NCBI GenBank assembly: GCA_031553005.1
Contig: JAVBMA010000042.1
Span: forward strand, 1 to 64,000
Origin: RGIG9379 sp031553005
GTDB taxonomy: Bacteria > Bacteroidota > Bacteroidia > Bacteroidales > Paludibacteraceae
Direction of reading: 5' to 3'
DNA: 64,000 nt
Position numbers and translations under genes: made by a program. Below, one piece after another: positions 1 to 7,332 of the stretch (position 1 is the first letter of the stretch; each line of letters begins with the position of its first letter). Below the pieces are notes generated by a model. The model worked only from the letters and a program-made list of their open reading frames with translations, did not search any database and was not told where the DNA came from.

Positions 1-180
1 CCCGGCAATCACGATGTGGGAAACGCCGTATTGCAGGAGATATGGGACAACCAATACGGACAATCGTACTACACATTCACGATCCGTAATGATCTGTTTG
101 TTATCCTGAATAACTTTGAGGCCGGGAAAAGCGGGTTGTCGAGAGGCAAAGCCGAGACATCTCAATTTAGAATGAATTAA
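1..180 (+). CDS. C-terminal piece of a metallophosphoesterase (partial, probably truncated)
   Basis: The frame is open from the first base and ends at TAA 178-180. It begins with PGNHDVGN, the metal-binding GNHD motif of calcineurin-like phosphoesterases, followed by YGQSYYTFTIRNDLFVILNN, which fits the strand after that motif in Bacteroidetes homologues. In the family a further long segment with GH and HxH metal ligands should follow. Here the protein stops about 58 residues after GNHD with an unrelated-looking tail (SRGKAETSQFRMN). The gene is therefore cut by the window edge at its 5' side and probably also shortened at its 3' end by deletion or frameshift. The family call is fairly safe; the truncation is inference. 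Confidence 0.6.
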   Translation, partial: PGNHDVGNAVLQEIWDNQYGQSYYTFTIRNDLFVILNNFEAGKSGLSRGKAETSQFRMN

Positions 181-516
181 TTTTTGACACATACTTATCT
201 ACAAAACTACAATATATTTGAAAACTACAAGGCATGTTTCGCCAATTTTCGAAGGCTATCCTTTTCTCTTCTTTGATTTTATATTATTTTGAAACTACCT
301 GAATTTTAAATAATATTTTAGAAGAATGATTGAATAATACCAAACAATATCGTTTGATTACTAATATGTTTTTCTAATATTGCCGACCTTTGTATCTCAA
401 ATAATTCTTGTTTGAAAGAGTTTTATTGAGAGGCTGTCTTGATTTCTTGATTTTCATTTAAAATAATGCGGCGAAAATCAAAACAGTTTCTGATGTAATT
501 GAAAAAAATATACAAA
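181..516. other. AT-rich intergenic region upstream of the haem cluster
   Basis: No convincing coding frame is visible. A weak promoter-like string, gccgacctttgta at about 382-394, resembles the Bacteroidetes -7 element (TAnnTTTG) with one mismatch, and could serve the downstream small gene and haem operon. No riboswitch or repeat was recognised. Confidence 0.4.
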
Positions 517-744
517 ATGAATGTATTCTGGGTTGCAACAGTTGCTTTTGCAGTCAATATCCCTCTCGGAAAATGGCGTAGCGGGTATAAAAAATTTTCG
601 CCGCTCTGGCTCTTGTTAATACATGCTTCCATGCCTTTAATTATAGCATTACGTATTTCTCACAACATTCCCCATGTATATATTCCTCTTTTTATAGCTT
701 TGGCCGTATTTGGACAACTATTAGGCAAAAATTTCAAAAAATAA
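517..744 (+). CDS. Small membrane protein heading the haem cluster
   Basis: A 75-residue protein with ATG at 517; an in-frame TTG at 499 is less likely. I do not recognise a named family. It has an N-terminal hydrophobic stretch (VFWVATVAFAVNIPLG), a positively charged loop (KWRSGYKKFS) and a second long hydrophobic part (LWLLLIHASMPLIIALRI, then YIPLFIALAVFGQLLG), so two or three membrane helices are likely. It ends in lysines (KNFKK). The stop lies 29 bp before the ALAS start on the same strand, so the two are probably co-transcribed. That neighbourhood makes a role near haem metabolism possible, but nothing in the sequence shows a catalytic or haem-binding site beyond single histidines (IHASMP, SHNIPH). 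Confidence 0.65.
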   Translation: MNVFWVATVAFAVNIPLGKWRSGYKKFSPLWLLLIHASMPLIIALRISHNIPHVYIPLFIALAVFGQLLGKNFKK

Positions 745-773
745 CAAACAGAAAAGTGTTACGGAGTGAAATT

Positions 774-1997
774 ATGAATTATCAATCTTTTTTCGATTCT
801 GCCATACAAAACCTTCGTCACGAAGAACGCTATCGCATATTTACCGATATTGAACGTATCGCCGGGTCTTTTCCTAAAGCAAGATGGCATTCGGAAACAG
901 GCATAAAAGAGTTGGTGGTTTGGTGTTCCAATGATTACCTGGGCATGAGTCAACATCCCGATGTGATTGAAGCATTGACCGATGCTGCCCGGCGGTTTGG
1001 CGCGGGAGCAGGCGGAACCCGCAATATCTCAGGAAACAGCCACTCTATCGTTACATTGGAAAAAGAACTCGCCGACCTGCATGGTAAAGAATCCGCGTTG
1101 GTTTTTACTTCAGGCTATGTTTCCAACCAAACAGGAATCTCTACCATCGCCAAGTTGATACCCAATTGCCTGATACTTTCAGATGCCAACAACCACAATT
1201 CAATGATCGAAGGCGTGCGGCAGTCGGGTTGCGAAAAGGTAATTTTCAGGCATAACGACCTGGTTCATTTGGAAGAACTTCTTCAGCAATTCGTAGACAG
1301 ACCAAAACTGATTGTATTTGAAAGCATTTATTCGATGGATGGCGACGTCGCTCCTATTCATGCCATTTGCGATTTAGCGGAACGATATCAAGCCATGACT
1401 TACCTGGATGAAGTGCATGCCATCGGTATGTATGGTGACAAAGGTGGAGGCATTGCCGACCGCGACAATGCCATGCAAAGGCTGGATATCATTGAAGCCA
1501 CTTTGGGAAAAGCTTTCGGTGTGATGGGTGGTTATATTGCTGCTAATAAAAATATTATTGATGCCGTCAGGAGTTATGCACCGGGATTTATCTTTACTAC
1601 TGCTTTATCTCCGGTACTTGCGGAAGCTGCCACAGCCTCTGTCCGCTTGCTGAAAAAATCTTCCGGAAAACGGGAAAAGCATCAATTGCAAGTAAAGAAA
1701 ACGAAAGAGGCTTTGATTGCTGCCGGACTGCCTTTATTAAAAACCGATACCCATATTATTCCCTTGATGGTGGGCGACTCCAAAGCTTGCAAAGCTGCCA
1801 GCGACAGATTGTTACATCATCATAATATCTACATTCAACCGATTAACTATCCTACAGTTCCTAAAAAAACAGAGCGTTTACGGATTACGCCATCTCCTTA
1901 TCATACGGATGAAATGATAGAACAGCTAAAGGAAGCATTGGTAGAAGTATGGCACTACCTGGGGCTTGAAAAGAAGACACAAAAAGATGTGAAATGA
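774..1997 (+). CDS. hemA: 5-aminolevulinate synthase (C4/Shemin pathway)
   Basis: A PLP-dependent enzyme that condenses glycine with succinyl-CoA to 5-aminolevulinate, the first step of haem synthesis. ATG 774 gives MNYQSFFDSAIQNLRHEERY, matching the N-terminus of bacterial ALAS; the GTG at 756 would add six residues. The 407-aa length fits the family (about 400). The motif GAGAGGTRNISGN is characteristic of ALAS rather than of the sister enzymes BioF (AONS) and Kbl; its Thr and Asn correspond to residues linked to glycine and succinyl-CoA recognition. HNSMIEGVR and SIYSMDGD are present, and the Schiff-base lysine is K246 in TLGKAFGVMGGY. hemC begins 1 bp after the stop, so both are in one operon. 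Most Bacteroidota use glutamyl-tRNA reductase instead, so acquisition by transfer is likely. Confidence 0.95.
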   Translation: MNYQSFFDSAIQNLRHEERYRIFTDIERIAGSFPKARWHSETGIKELVVWCSNDYLGMSQHPDVIEALTDAARRFGAGAGGTRNISGNSHSIVTLEKELADLHGKESALVFTSGYVSNQTGISTIAKLIPNCLILSDANNHNSMIEGVRQSGCEKVIFRHNDLVHLEELLQQFVDRPKLIVFESIYSMDGDVAPIHAICDLAERYQAMTYLDEVHAIGMYGDKGGGIADRDNAMQRLDIIEATLGKAFGVMGGYIAANKNIIDAVRSYAPGFIFTTALSPVLAEAATASVRLLKKSSGKREKHQLQVKKTKEALIAAGLPLLKTDTHIIPLMVGDSKACKAASDRLLHHHNIYIQPINYPTVPKKTERLRITPSPYHTDEMIEQLKEALVEVWHYLGLEKKTQKDVK

Positions 1998-1998
1998 T

Positions 1999-2928
1999 AT
2001 GAAATTGCGTCAAATTATAAGAATAGGAACAAGAGACAGCCAATTGGCTACCTGGCAGGCAAACCTGGTGAAACAAAAACTGGAAGATATCGGGCTGCCT
2101 TGCGAATTGGTTTATATCAAAAGCGACGGCGATATCGATTTGATTACTCCCCTCTATGAGATGGGTGTACAGGGCGTTTTCACCAAACAATTGGATGCTG
2201 CTTTGTTGAATAACCGGATCGATTTGGCTGTTCACTCCATGAAAGATGTGCCGGTCGTACTTGCCGAAGGTATTGCTATGGCAGCCACTTTGCCGCGCGG
2301 GAATCACAAAGACGTGCTGATTATCAAAAATGCTGAAAATCAGCCGAAAGATCTAACAAAAGAGCAGCTGACCATTGCCACAAGCAGCATCCGCAGGAAA
2401 GCCCAATGGCTTAATCGCTATCCCGAACATCGTATCGATAATTTACGGGGAAATATCAACACCCGACTCCAAAAGTTAGCCGATAACGATTGGTATGGAG
2501 CCATTTTTGCCGCCGCGGGACTGGAGCGATTGAATCTTGCCGGAGAAAACCAAGTGGAACTCGATTGGATGCTGCCTGCACCTGCTCAGGGAATTATTTG
2601 CGTCACTTGCCGGAAAGAAGACAAAGATATGCTGTCGATTTGCAGTCAAATTAACGACGCTGATTCACAGATTTGCGCCAAGATAGAACGTGACTTCCTG
2701 CGTGGATTGATGGGCGGATGTTCCAGCCCGATAGCCGCGCTGGCCCAGATAAAAGAGAAAACGGTACATTTTCAGGGAAGAATCTTATCCTTGGATGGAA
2801 GCGAAAGCCAAGATATTCAAGGAGAAGCGCCTCTTGCCGAAGCACATGACCTGGGACAAAGAATGGCGGAACGTTTGTTGAAATCGGGAGCTGACCGAAT
2901 TCTTAATCAAATCAGAAATGGCAAGTAA
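1999..2928 (+). CDS. hemC: Hydroxymethylbilane synthase (porphobilinogen deaminase)
   Basis: Polymerises four porphobilinogens into hydroxymethylbilane in the cytoplasm. The 309-aa protein has the standard start (RIGTRDSQLATWQANLV), the active-site segment AVHSMKDVP, the substrate-binding arginines in TSSIRRKAQWL and NLRGNINTRL, and the dipyrromethane-cofactor cysteine C241 in GGCSSPIAAL. Length and motif order are normal. It begins one base after the ALAS stop and its 3' end overlaps the start of hemD by 11 bp, which indicates translational coupling in the haem operon. Confidence 0.96.
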   Translation: MKLRQIIRIGTRDSQLATWQANLVKQKLEDIGLPCELVYIKSDGDIDLITPLYEMGVQGVFTKQLDAALLNNRIDLAVHSMKDVPVVLAEGIAMAATLPRGNHKDVLIIKNAENQPKDLTKEQLTIATSSIRRKAQWLNRYPEHRIDNLRGNINTRLQKLADNDWYGAIFAAAGLERLNLAGENQVELDWMLPAPAQGIICVTCRKEDKDMLSICSQINDADSQICAKIERDFLRGLMGGCSSPIAALAQIKEKTVHFQGRILSLDGSESQDIQGEAPLAEAHDLGQRMAERLLKSGADRILNQIRNGK

Positions 2929-3634
2929 GCATTTTAACATATTAAGTACCGGATTGCTTTCTGATAAGTCTATATCTAAGGCAGCAGAATCCGGCATACA
3001 CATAGATATTGTGCCGTTTTACACGATTACCCGGTTTTCCGACAAAGAAACCGCCGCACTGATTCATGATTTATCCGCTAAAAACAGATCCGTTATTTTC
3101 ACCAGTAAACATGCCGTTCATGCGGTGATTGCTTGTTTGGACACTATTCCCAACTGGCAGATTTATTGCCTCAACGGAGCCACAAAAAAAGCGGTCACTT
3201 CTTTTTGGAAAAACCATCATATCATCGGGGAAGCCAATAATGGCAAGGAGTTGGCATTAAATATCATAGCCCAACAAAAGCAAGATATGCACGACGAGCT
3301 TGTCTTTTTTTGTGGTGAAAAGCGTTTAGATACCATTCCTCAATTACTTGCCACACATCATATTCCGTTGAAAGAAATAGTGGTTTATACAACGACTCCC
3401 ACTCCTCATCTGATAAAGGATAAATATGACGGTATCTTATTTTTCAACCCGATAGGGGTACACAGTTTTTTCTCCTGCAACCAAGTTAACAATGAAATCT
3501 TGTTTGCTATCGGAGAAACAACTTCAGACGCCATTGCTACAAATGTAAACAACACACAGCAGGTAATGGTGGCTAATCAAGCCTGCAAGGAATTTATGGT
3601 GGAAGAAGTTATTAACACATTCAAAAACAAATAA
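2918..3634 (+). CDS. hemD: Uroporphyrinogen-III synthase
   Basis: Closes hydroxymethylbilane to uroporphyrinogen III with inversion of ring D. The 238-aa sequence is weakly conserved, as usual for HemD, but shows FTSKHAVHAV (a strand-turn motif near residue 60), the loop IYCLNGATKKAV, FFCGEKRLDTIPQLL, and the late segment GILFFNPIGVHSFF followed by FAIGETTSDAI, which matches the common F-SP-GV and AIG-TT pattern. Position between hemC (11-bp overlap) and hemE (1-bp gap) strongly supports the call. A HemD is required for a complete route, and this is the only candidate in the window. Confidence 0.9.
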   Translation: MASKHFNILSTGLLSDKSISKAAESGIHIDIVPFYTITRFSDKETAALIHDLSAKNRSVIFTSKHAVHAVIACLDTIPNWQIYCLNGATKKAVTSFWKNHHIIGEANNGKELALNIIAQQKQDMHDELVFFCGEKRLDTIPQLLATHHIPLKEIVVYTTTPTPHLIKDKYDGILFFNPIGVHSFFSCNQVNNEILFAIGETTSDAIATNVNNTQQVMVANQACKEFMVEEVINTFKNK

Positions 3635-3635
3635 T

Positions 3636-4667
3636 ATGGACAATCAACTGAAAAATGATTTGTTGCTCCGGGTACTAAAAGGAGAAAACACCGAAAGAGT
3701 ACCTGTATGGATGATGAGGCAAGCAGGGCGCTATCTTCCGGAATACAGGGAACTCAGATCCAACTATTCTTTTTTTGAAAGATGCCAGACACCCGAACTT
3801 GCCTGCGAAATCACACTACAGCCGGTTCGCCGTATAGGAGTCGATGCAGCCATTCTTTTTTCCGATATTCTGGTTGTTCCGCAAGCGATGGGAATGGAAG
3901 TACAACTGATTGAAAGTGTAGGACCAGTGTTACCCGAACCCATCCGTTCGGAGAATGACATAAAAAGAGTGCATGTCCCGGATGTTAATGACGTGTTATC
4001 ATACGTGTTTGATGCTATCCGGTTGACAAAAAAAGAACTGGACGGACAGGTACCTCTGATCGGTTTTGCAGGGGCTCCCTGGACTATCTTTTGCTATATG
4101 GTGCAAGGGAAAGGCTCGAAAAACTTCAATGAAGCCAAACGTTTATGCTATGTACGCCCCGATTTGGCTCATTCCATCTTGCAAATGATTACAGATACCA
4201 CCATTGCCTACACACTGGCACAGGTGGAAGCCGGGGCCGATGTGATTCAGATTTTTGACAGTTGGGGCGGACTGTTGGGACCGGAGGACTTCGAAAATAT
4301 TTCACTTCAATATATCAACCGGATTGTGCAAGCTTTGAAAGGAAAGACTCCTGTCATTGTTTTTGCCAAAGATGCCGAACATTCTCTTACAGCGCTCAAA
4401 AATACAGGCGCCAATGCCTTGGGACTGGGCTGGGGCATTGCTCCTCAAGCGGCACGTCAACTGATTGGGAAAGATACCGTGCTGCAAGGCAATTTCGATC
4501 CGGCAAAACTCTACGCTCCGGTCGACCGTATCGAAAAGGAAACAATCGCCATGTTGCAGGGTTTTGGAAAGAAAAACTACATTGCCAATTTAGGACATGG
4601 CATCCTGCCGGATATCCCGGTTGAGCATGTGCAGGCTTTTGTAGATACCGTAAAAAATTATAGATAA
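3636..4667 (+). CDS. hemE: Uroporphyrinogen decarboxylase
   Basis: Removes four acetate carboxyls from uroporphyrinogen III to give coproporphyrinogen III. The 343-aa protein has the substrate-binding loop PVWMMRQAGRYLPEYRELR near the N-terminus, the catalytic-aspartate segment AAILFSDILVVPQAMGM, GFAGAPWTIFCYMVQG, QIFDSWGGLLGP, and a C-terminal NLGHGILPDIPVEHV; all are standard. ATG at 3636 follows the hemD stop by one base. The next gene (hemB) is separated by about 155 bp that hold a long imperfect inverted repeat, so expression may change at this point of the cluster. Confidence 0.96.
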   Translation: MDNQLKNDLLLRVLKGENTERVPVWMMRQAGRYLPEYRELRSNYSFFERCQTPELACEITLQPVRRIGVDAAILFSDILVVPQAMGMEVQLIESVGPVLPEPIRSENDIKRVHVPDVNDVLSYVFDAIRLTKKELDGQVPLIGFAGAPWTIFCYMVQGKGSKNFNEAKRLCYVRPDLAHSILQMITDTTIAYTLAQVEAGADVIQIFDSWGGLLGPEDFENISLQYINRIVQALKGKTPVIVFAKDAEHSLTALKNTGANALGLGWGIAPQAARQLIGKDTVLQGNFDPAKLYAPVDRIEKETIAMLQGFGKKNYIANLGHGILPDIPVEHVQAFVDTVKNYR

Positions 4668-4671
4668 CTTG

Positions 4672-4775
4672 TGAATTAAAAATGAAAAATGAAAAGTTAA
4701 AAATGATATAGTGCAAGTTGTCGATTATCAGGCGTCAGCCTAATTTTTCATTTTTAACTTTTCATTTTTAATTCA
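4672..4775. repeat. Long imperfect inverted repeat between hemE and hemB
   Basis: The left arm (about 4672-4706, tgaattaaaaatgaaaaatg...) is nearly the reverse complement of the right arm (4744-4775, ...cttttcatttttaattca). Stem of about 30 bp with a small offset, loop of about 37 bp. The arms are built from A-rich units around aaaaatga and gttaaaaatga. It may act as an attenuator or RNA-stability element, or be a small mobile hairpin. Confidence 0.75.
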
Positions 4776-4823
4776 TATCGCACCCGACAGAACAAGTAGC
4801 AAAATTAAAAACAACCATATATT

Positions 4824-5795
4824 ATGTACTTACAGAAAAGAGGACGAATTTTAAGGCAAAATGCTGCCATCCGGAAGATGGTGGCAGAAACCATACTCAC
4901 TCCCGCCGATTTTATCGTGCCTTTGTTTGTGGAGGAAGGTAAGAATCAAGCATACGAAATACCCTCTATGCCTGATTACTACAGGTATTCTTTAGACCTG
5001 CTCCTGAAAGAAGTCAAAGAATTATGGAACTTAGGCATCCGATCCGTATTGCTTTTCGTTAAAGTCGACGACAAACTGAAAGACAACACGGGACTGGAGT
5101 CGTGGAATCCCGACGGTTTGATGCAGAGAGCAATACGAGCCATCAAAGAGGCTGTTCCCGAAATGATTGTGATGACTGATGTGGCGCTTGACCCGTATTC
5201 GGTGTACGGACATGATGGAATCGTGGAAAAGGGGGAAATTGTGAACGACGAAACAGTGGAAGCACTCGTAAGGATGAGTCTGAGCCATGCGGAGGCGGGT
5301 GCGGATTTCGTTGCACCGAGCGATATGATGGACGGACGTATCTATGCCATCCGTAAAGCATTGGAAGAAAATCATTTCACAAAAACAGGCATCATGAGCT
5401 ACAGTGCCAAATATGCGTCGTGTTTCTACGGACCTTTCCGTGATGCGTTGGATAGCGCTCCGGGATTTGGAGATAAAAAAACGTATCAGATGGATTATGC
5501 CAACCGTAAGGAAGCGATTAAAGAGACATTATTGGATGTAGAAGAAGGCGCTGATATTGTCATGGTCAAACCCGCAATGGCTTATCTCGACGTAATACGG
5601 GAAGTAAAAAACGCGGTAAATGTTCCGGTCAGCGCTTATCATGTCAGTGGTGAATACGCGATGATAAAAGCCGCAGCTAAAATGGGATGGCTGGATGAAG
5701 ACAAGGCAATTCTAGAAAGCCTTACTTCCATCAAGAGAGCCGGAGCCGACCTGATAGCTACTTATTTTGGTAAACAGGCAGTAAAACTTTTATAA
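4824..5795 (+). CDS. hemB: Porphobilinogen synthase (delta-aminolevulinic acid dehydratase)
   Basis: Condenses two 5-aminolevulinates to porphobilinogen. The 323-aa protein carries both active-site lysines, K196 in YSAKYASCFYGPFRDA and K249 in MVKPAMAYLD. The metal segment reads DVALDPYSVYGHDG from about D119: Ala and Asp stand where the zinc-type enzymes have their cysteines (DVCLCEYTSHGHCG). It thus resembles the cysteine-less Mg-type HemB known from alphaproteobacteria and Pseudomonas. ATG at 4824. The gap to hemN is only 9 bp, so the two are co-transcribed. Confidence 0.95.
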   Translation: MYLQKRGRILRQNAAIRKMVAETILTPADFIVPLFVEEGKNQAYEIPSMPDYYRYSLDLLLKEVKELWNLGIRSVLLFVKVDDKLKDNTGLESWNPDGLMQRAIRAIKEAVPEMIVMTDVALDPYSVYGHDGIVEKGEIVNDETVEALVRMSLSHAEAGADFVAPSDMMDGRIYAIRKALEENHFTKTGIMSYSAKYASCFYGPFRDALDSAPGFGDKKTYQMDYANRKEAIKETLLDVEEGADIVMVKPAMAYLDVIREVKNAVNVPVSAYHVSGEYAMIKAAAKMGWLDEDKAILESLTSIKRAGADLIATYFGKQAVKLL

Positions 5796-5804
5796 TTGAT
5801 AATT

Positions 5805-7175
5805 ATGTTGGATCTTATCCGTAAATACAATACTCCGACGCCACGTTATACCGCGTATCCTCCGGCAAACTATTTCTCTGACACTTTCTCTGCGACCGAT
5901 TATGTAGCTGAGATTGAGAAATCGAACGAGCAAGGGAATCCGGCAATTTCGGTGTATATCCATATACCGTTTTGCAAGCAATTGTGTCTCTATTGCGGAT
6001 GTAATTCCTACCTGCAATCATCGCCGGAAATACAAGAGGCTTATTTTGCCGCATTGAAAAAAGAGATGCGCATGGTGTTCGAACGATTGGACCCTAACAG
6101 GCGAATTTCGCAGATACACTATGGGGGAGGCACTCCCAATATCCTGCTTACAAGCCAATTGGCAGAACTTAACCGATATATATTATCATTCTTCAAAACG
6201 ATTGATTCTCCTGAAATTGCCATTGAATGCCATCCATATTTTATGAATAAAGAATACATTGAAGGCTTATTGCAAGCAGGATTCAATCGTTTCAGCATAG
6301 GCATTCAGGATTTCAATGAAGAAGTATTGAAAGCTGTCAACCGGCAAAAACCGGCGTTGTCTGTGGAAGAAATTATGCGACAACTTCGCCGGGGGCATCC
6401 GGAGGTTTCCATCAATCTCGATTTTATTTACGGGCTTCCGCTGCAAACGGTCGAAAGTTTTACCCGCACCATTGAGGAGGCGATAACGCTGCGTCCCGAC
6501 CGCCTGGTTACATTCTCCTATGCACATGTACCTTGGGTAAACAAAAATCAGCAATTGCTCGAAAAAGCGGGATTACCGGATGTGGAAACGAAAACCGGCA
6601 TGTACCTTTCTGCTCTTGATATATTGAAAAAGAGCGGTTACCGGACAATCGGTATCGACCATTATGTCTTACCGGATGATGAACTCAATAAGGCCCTCCA
6701 ACAAGGTATGTTGCACCGCAATTTTCAAGGTTATTGCACACGCCGAACCACCGGGCAGGTGTATGCGTTCGGGGTATCCGCCATCAGCCAGTTTGACCAT
6801 GCTTATGCGCAAAATACCAAATCAATAACAGATTATATAGCTGCCATTTCCGACAACCGTTTTGCCACGGCTAAAGGTTACAGCCTGACGCGCGAAGAAG
6901 CAGCCATACGAACCTTGCTCACGGGGTTGATGTGTAATAATGCCGTTTCATGGAACGATATGGCTGAGCAAACAGGCTATACGGTTGAACAACTGAAATC
7001 GGTCTGTGGCTTTGATGCCCGCCGTTTGGATGAATTTATTGCCGACGGGATTGTTACCTGCTCGGATGAGGGCATACAAATTACAGAAACCGGAAATTTA
7101 TTTACCCGTAATGTTGTTGCGGCTTTAGACCCATTGCTTCGACAATCGGACAGGAAATTTTCTACAACAATATAA
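5805..7175 (+). CDS. hemN: Oxygen-independent coproporphyrinogen III oxidase (radical SAM)
   Basis: Converts coproporphyrinogen III to protoporphyrinogen IX by S-adenosylmethionine radical chemistry, without oxygen. ATG 5805 gives MLDLIRKYNTPTPRYTAYPP, the typical HemN start; the upstream TTG at 5796 is less likely. The [4Fe-4S] ligands are C57, C61 and C64, with the extra HemN cysteine C66, in CKQLCLYCGC. Also present are YGGGTPNIL, SIGIQDFNEEVLKAVNRQ and INLDFIYGLPLQT. The 456-aa length equals that of true HemN and the C-terminal domain is complete, so this is unlikely to be HemW. It fits anaerobic or microaerobic growth. Confidence 0.95.
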   Translation: MLDLIRKYNTPTPRYTAYPPANYFSDTFSATDYVAEIEKSNEQGNPAISVYIHIPFCKQLCLYCGCNSYLQSSPEIQEAYFAALKKEMRMVFERLDPNRRISQIHYGGGTPNILLTSQLAELNRYILSFFKTIDSPEIAIECHPYFMNKEYIEGLLQAGFNRFSIGIQDFNEEVLKAVNRQKPALSVEEIMRQLRRGHPEVSINLDFIYGLPLQTVESFTRTIEEAITLRPDRLVTFSYAHVPWVNKNQQLLEKAGLPDVETKTGMYLSALDILKKSGYRTIGIDHYVLPDDELNKALQQGMLHRNFQGYCTRRTTGQVYAFGVSAISQFDHAYAQNTKSITDYIAAISDNRFATAKGYSLTREEAAIRTLLTGLMCNNAVSWNDMAEQTGYTVEQLKSVCGFDARRLDEFIADGIVTCSDEGIQITETGNLFTRNVVAALDPLLRQSDRKFSTTI

Positions 7176-7190
7176 ATCTGTTTATATTTT

Positions 7191-7332
7191 GAGTTTTAAA
7201 AATAATTTATTGTTATGTTTTTAGTAAACAAGTAGACAAAGTAAACAAGTTATTCTTATCCTCGTTTACTCGTCAACTTGTTTACTTTGTCTACTTATCT
7301 AAATATATCATTAAATCTTATCAATTACATAA
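7191..7332 (+). repeat. ~140-bp MITE-like hairpin repeat, copy 1
   Basis: Fills the gap between hemN and the hemG-like gene. Outer parts: gttttaaaaataatttattg on the left and atcttatcaattacataa on the right. Inner parts form an imperfect hairpin: agtaaacaagtagacaaag against ctttgtctacttat, with cctcgtttactcgtc between. Five further copies are at 10043, 25485, 31913, 55050 and 56923. Here the right end abuts the hemG ATG. Confidence 0.85.

Noticed and set aside
774..1997. 8-amino-7-oxononanoate synthase (BioF) or glycine C-acetyltransferase (Kbl) instead of ALAS
   Set aside because: The GAGAGGTRNISGN and TLGKAFGVMGGY motifs and position in a haem operon fit ALAS; no biotin or threonine genes are near.
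1885..2307. A 140-codon minus strand frame across the end of the ALAS gene and hemC
   Set aside because: Shadow frame; both + strand genes are complete and well supported.
4262..4624. A 120-codon + strand frame inside hemE
   Set aside because: It overlaps the hemE frame fully; hemE has all family motifs and this one none.
5805..7175. HemW (haem chaperone) instead of HemN
   Set aside because: The fourth cysteine C66, the typical N-terminus and the 456-aa length are those of true HemN.
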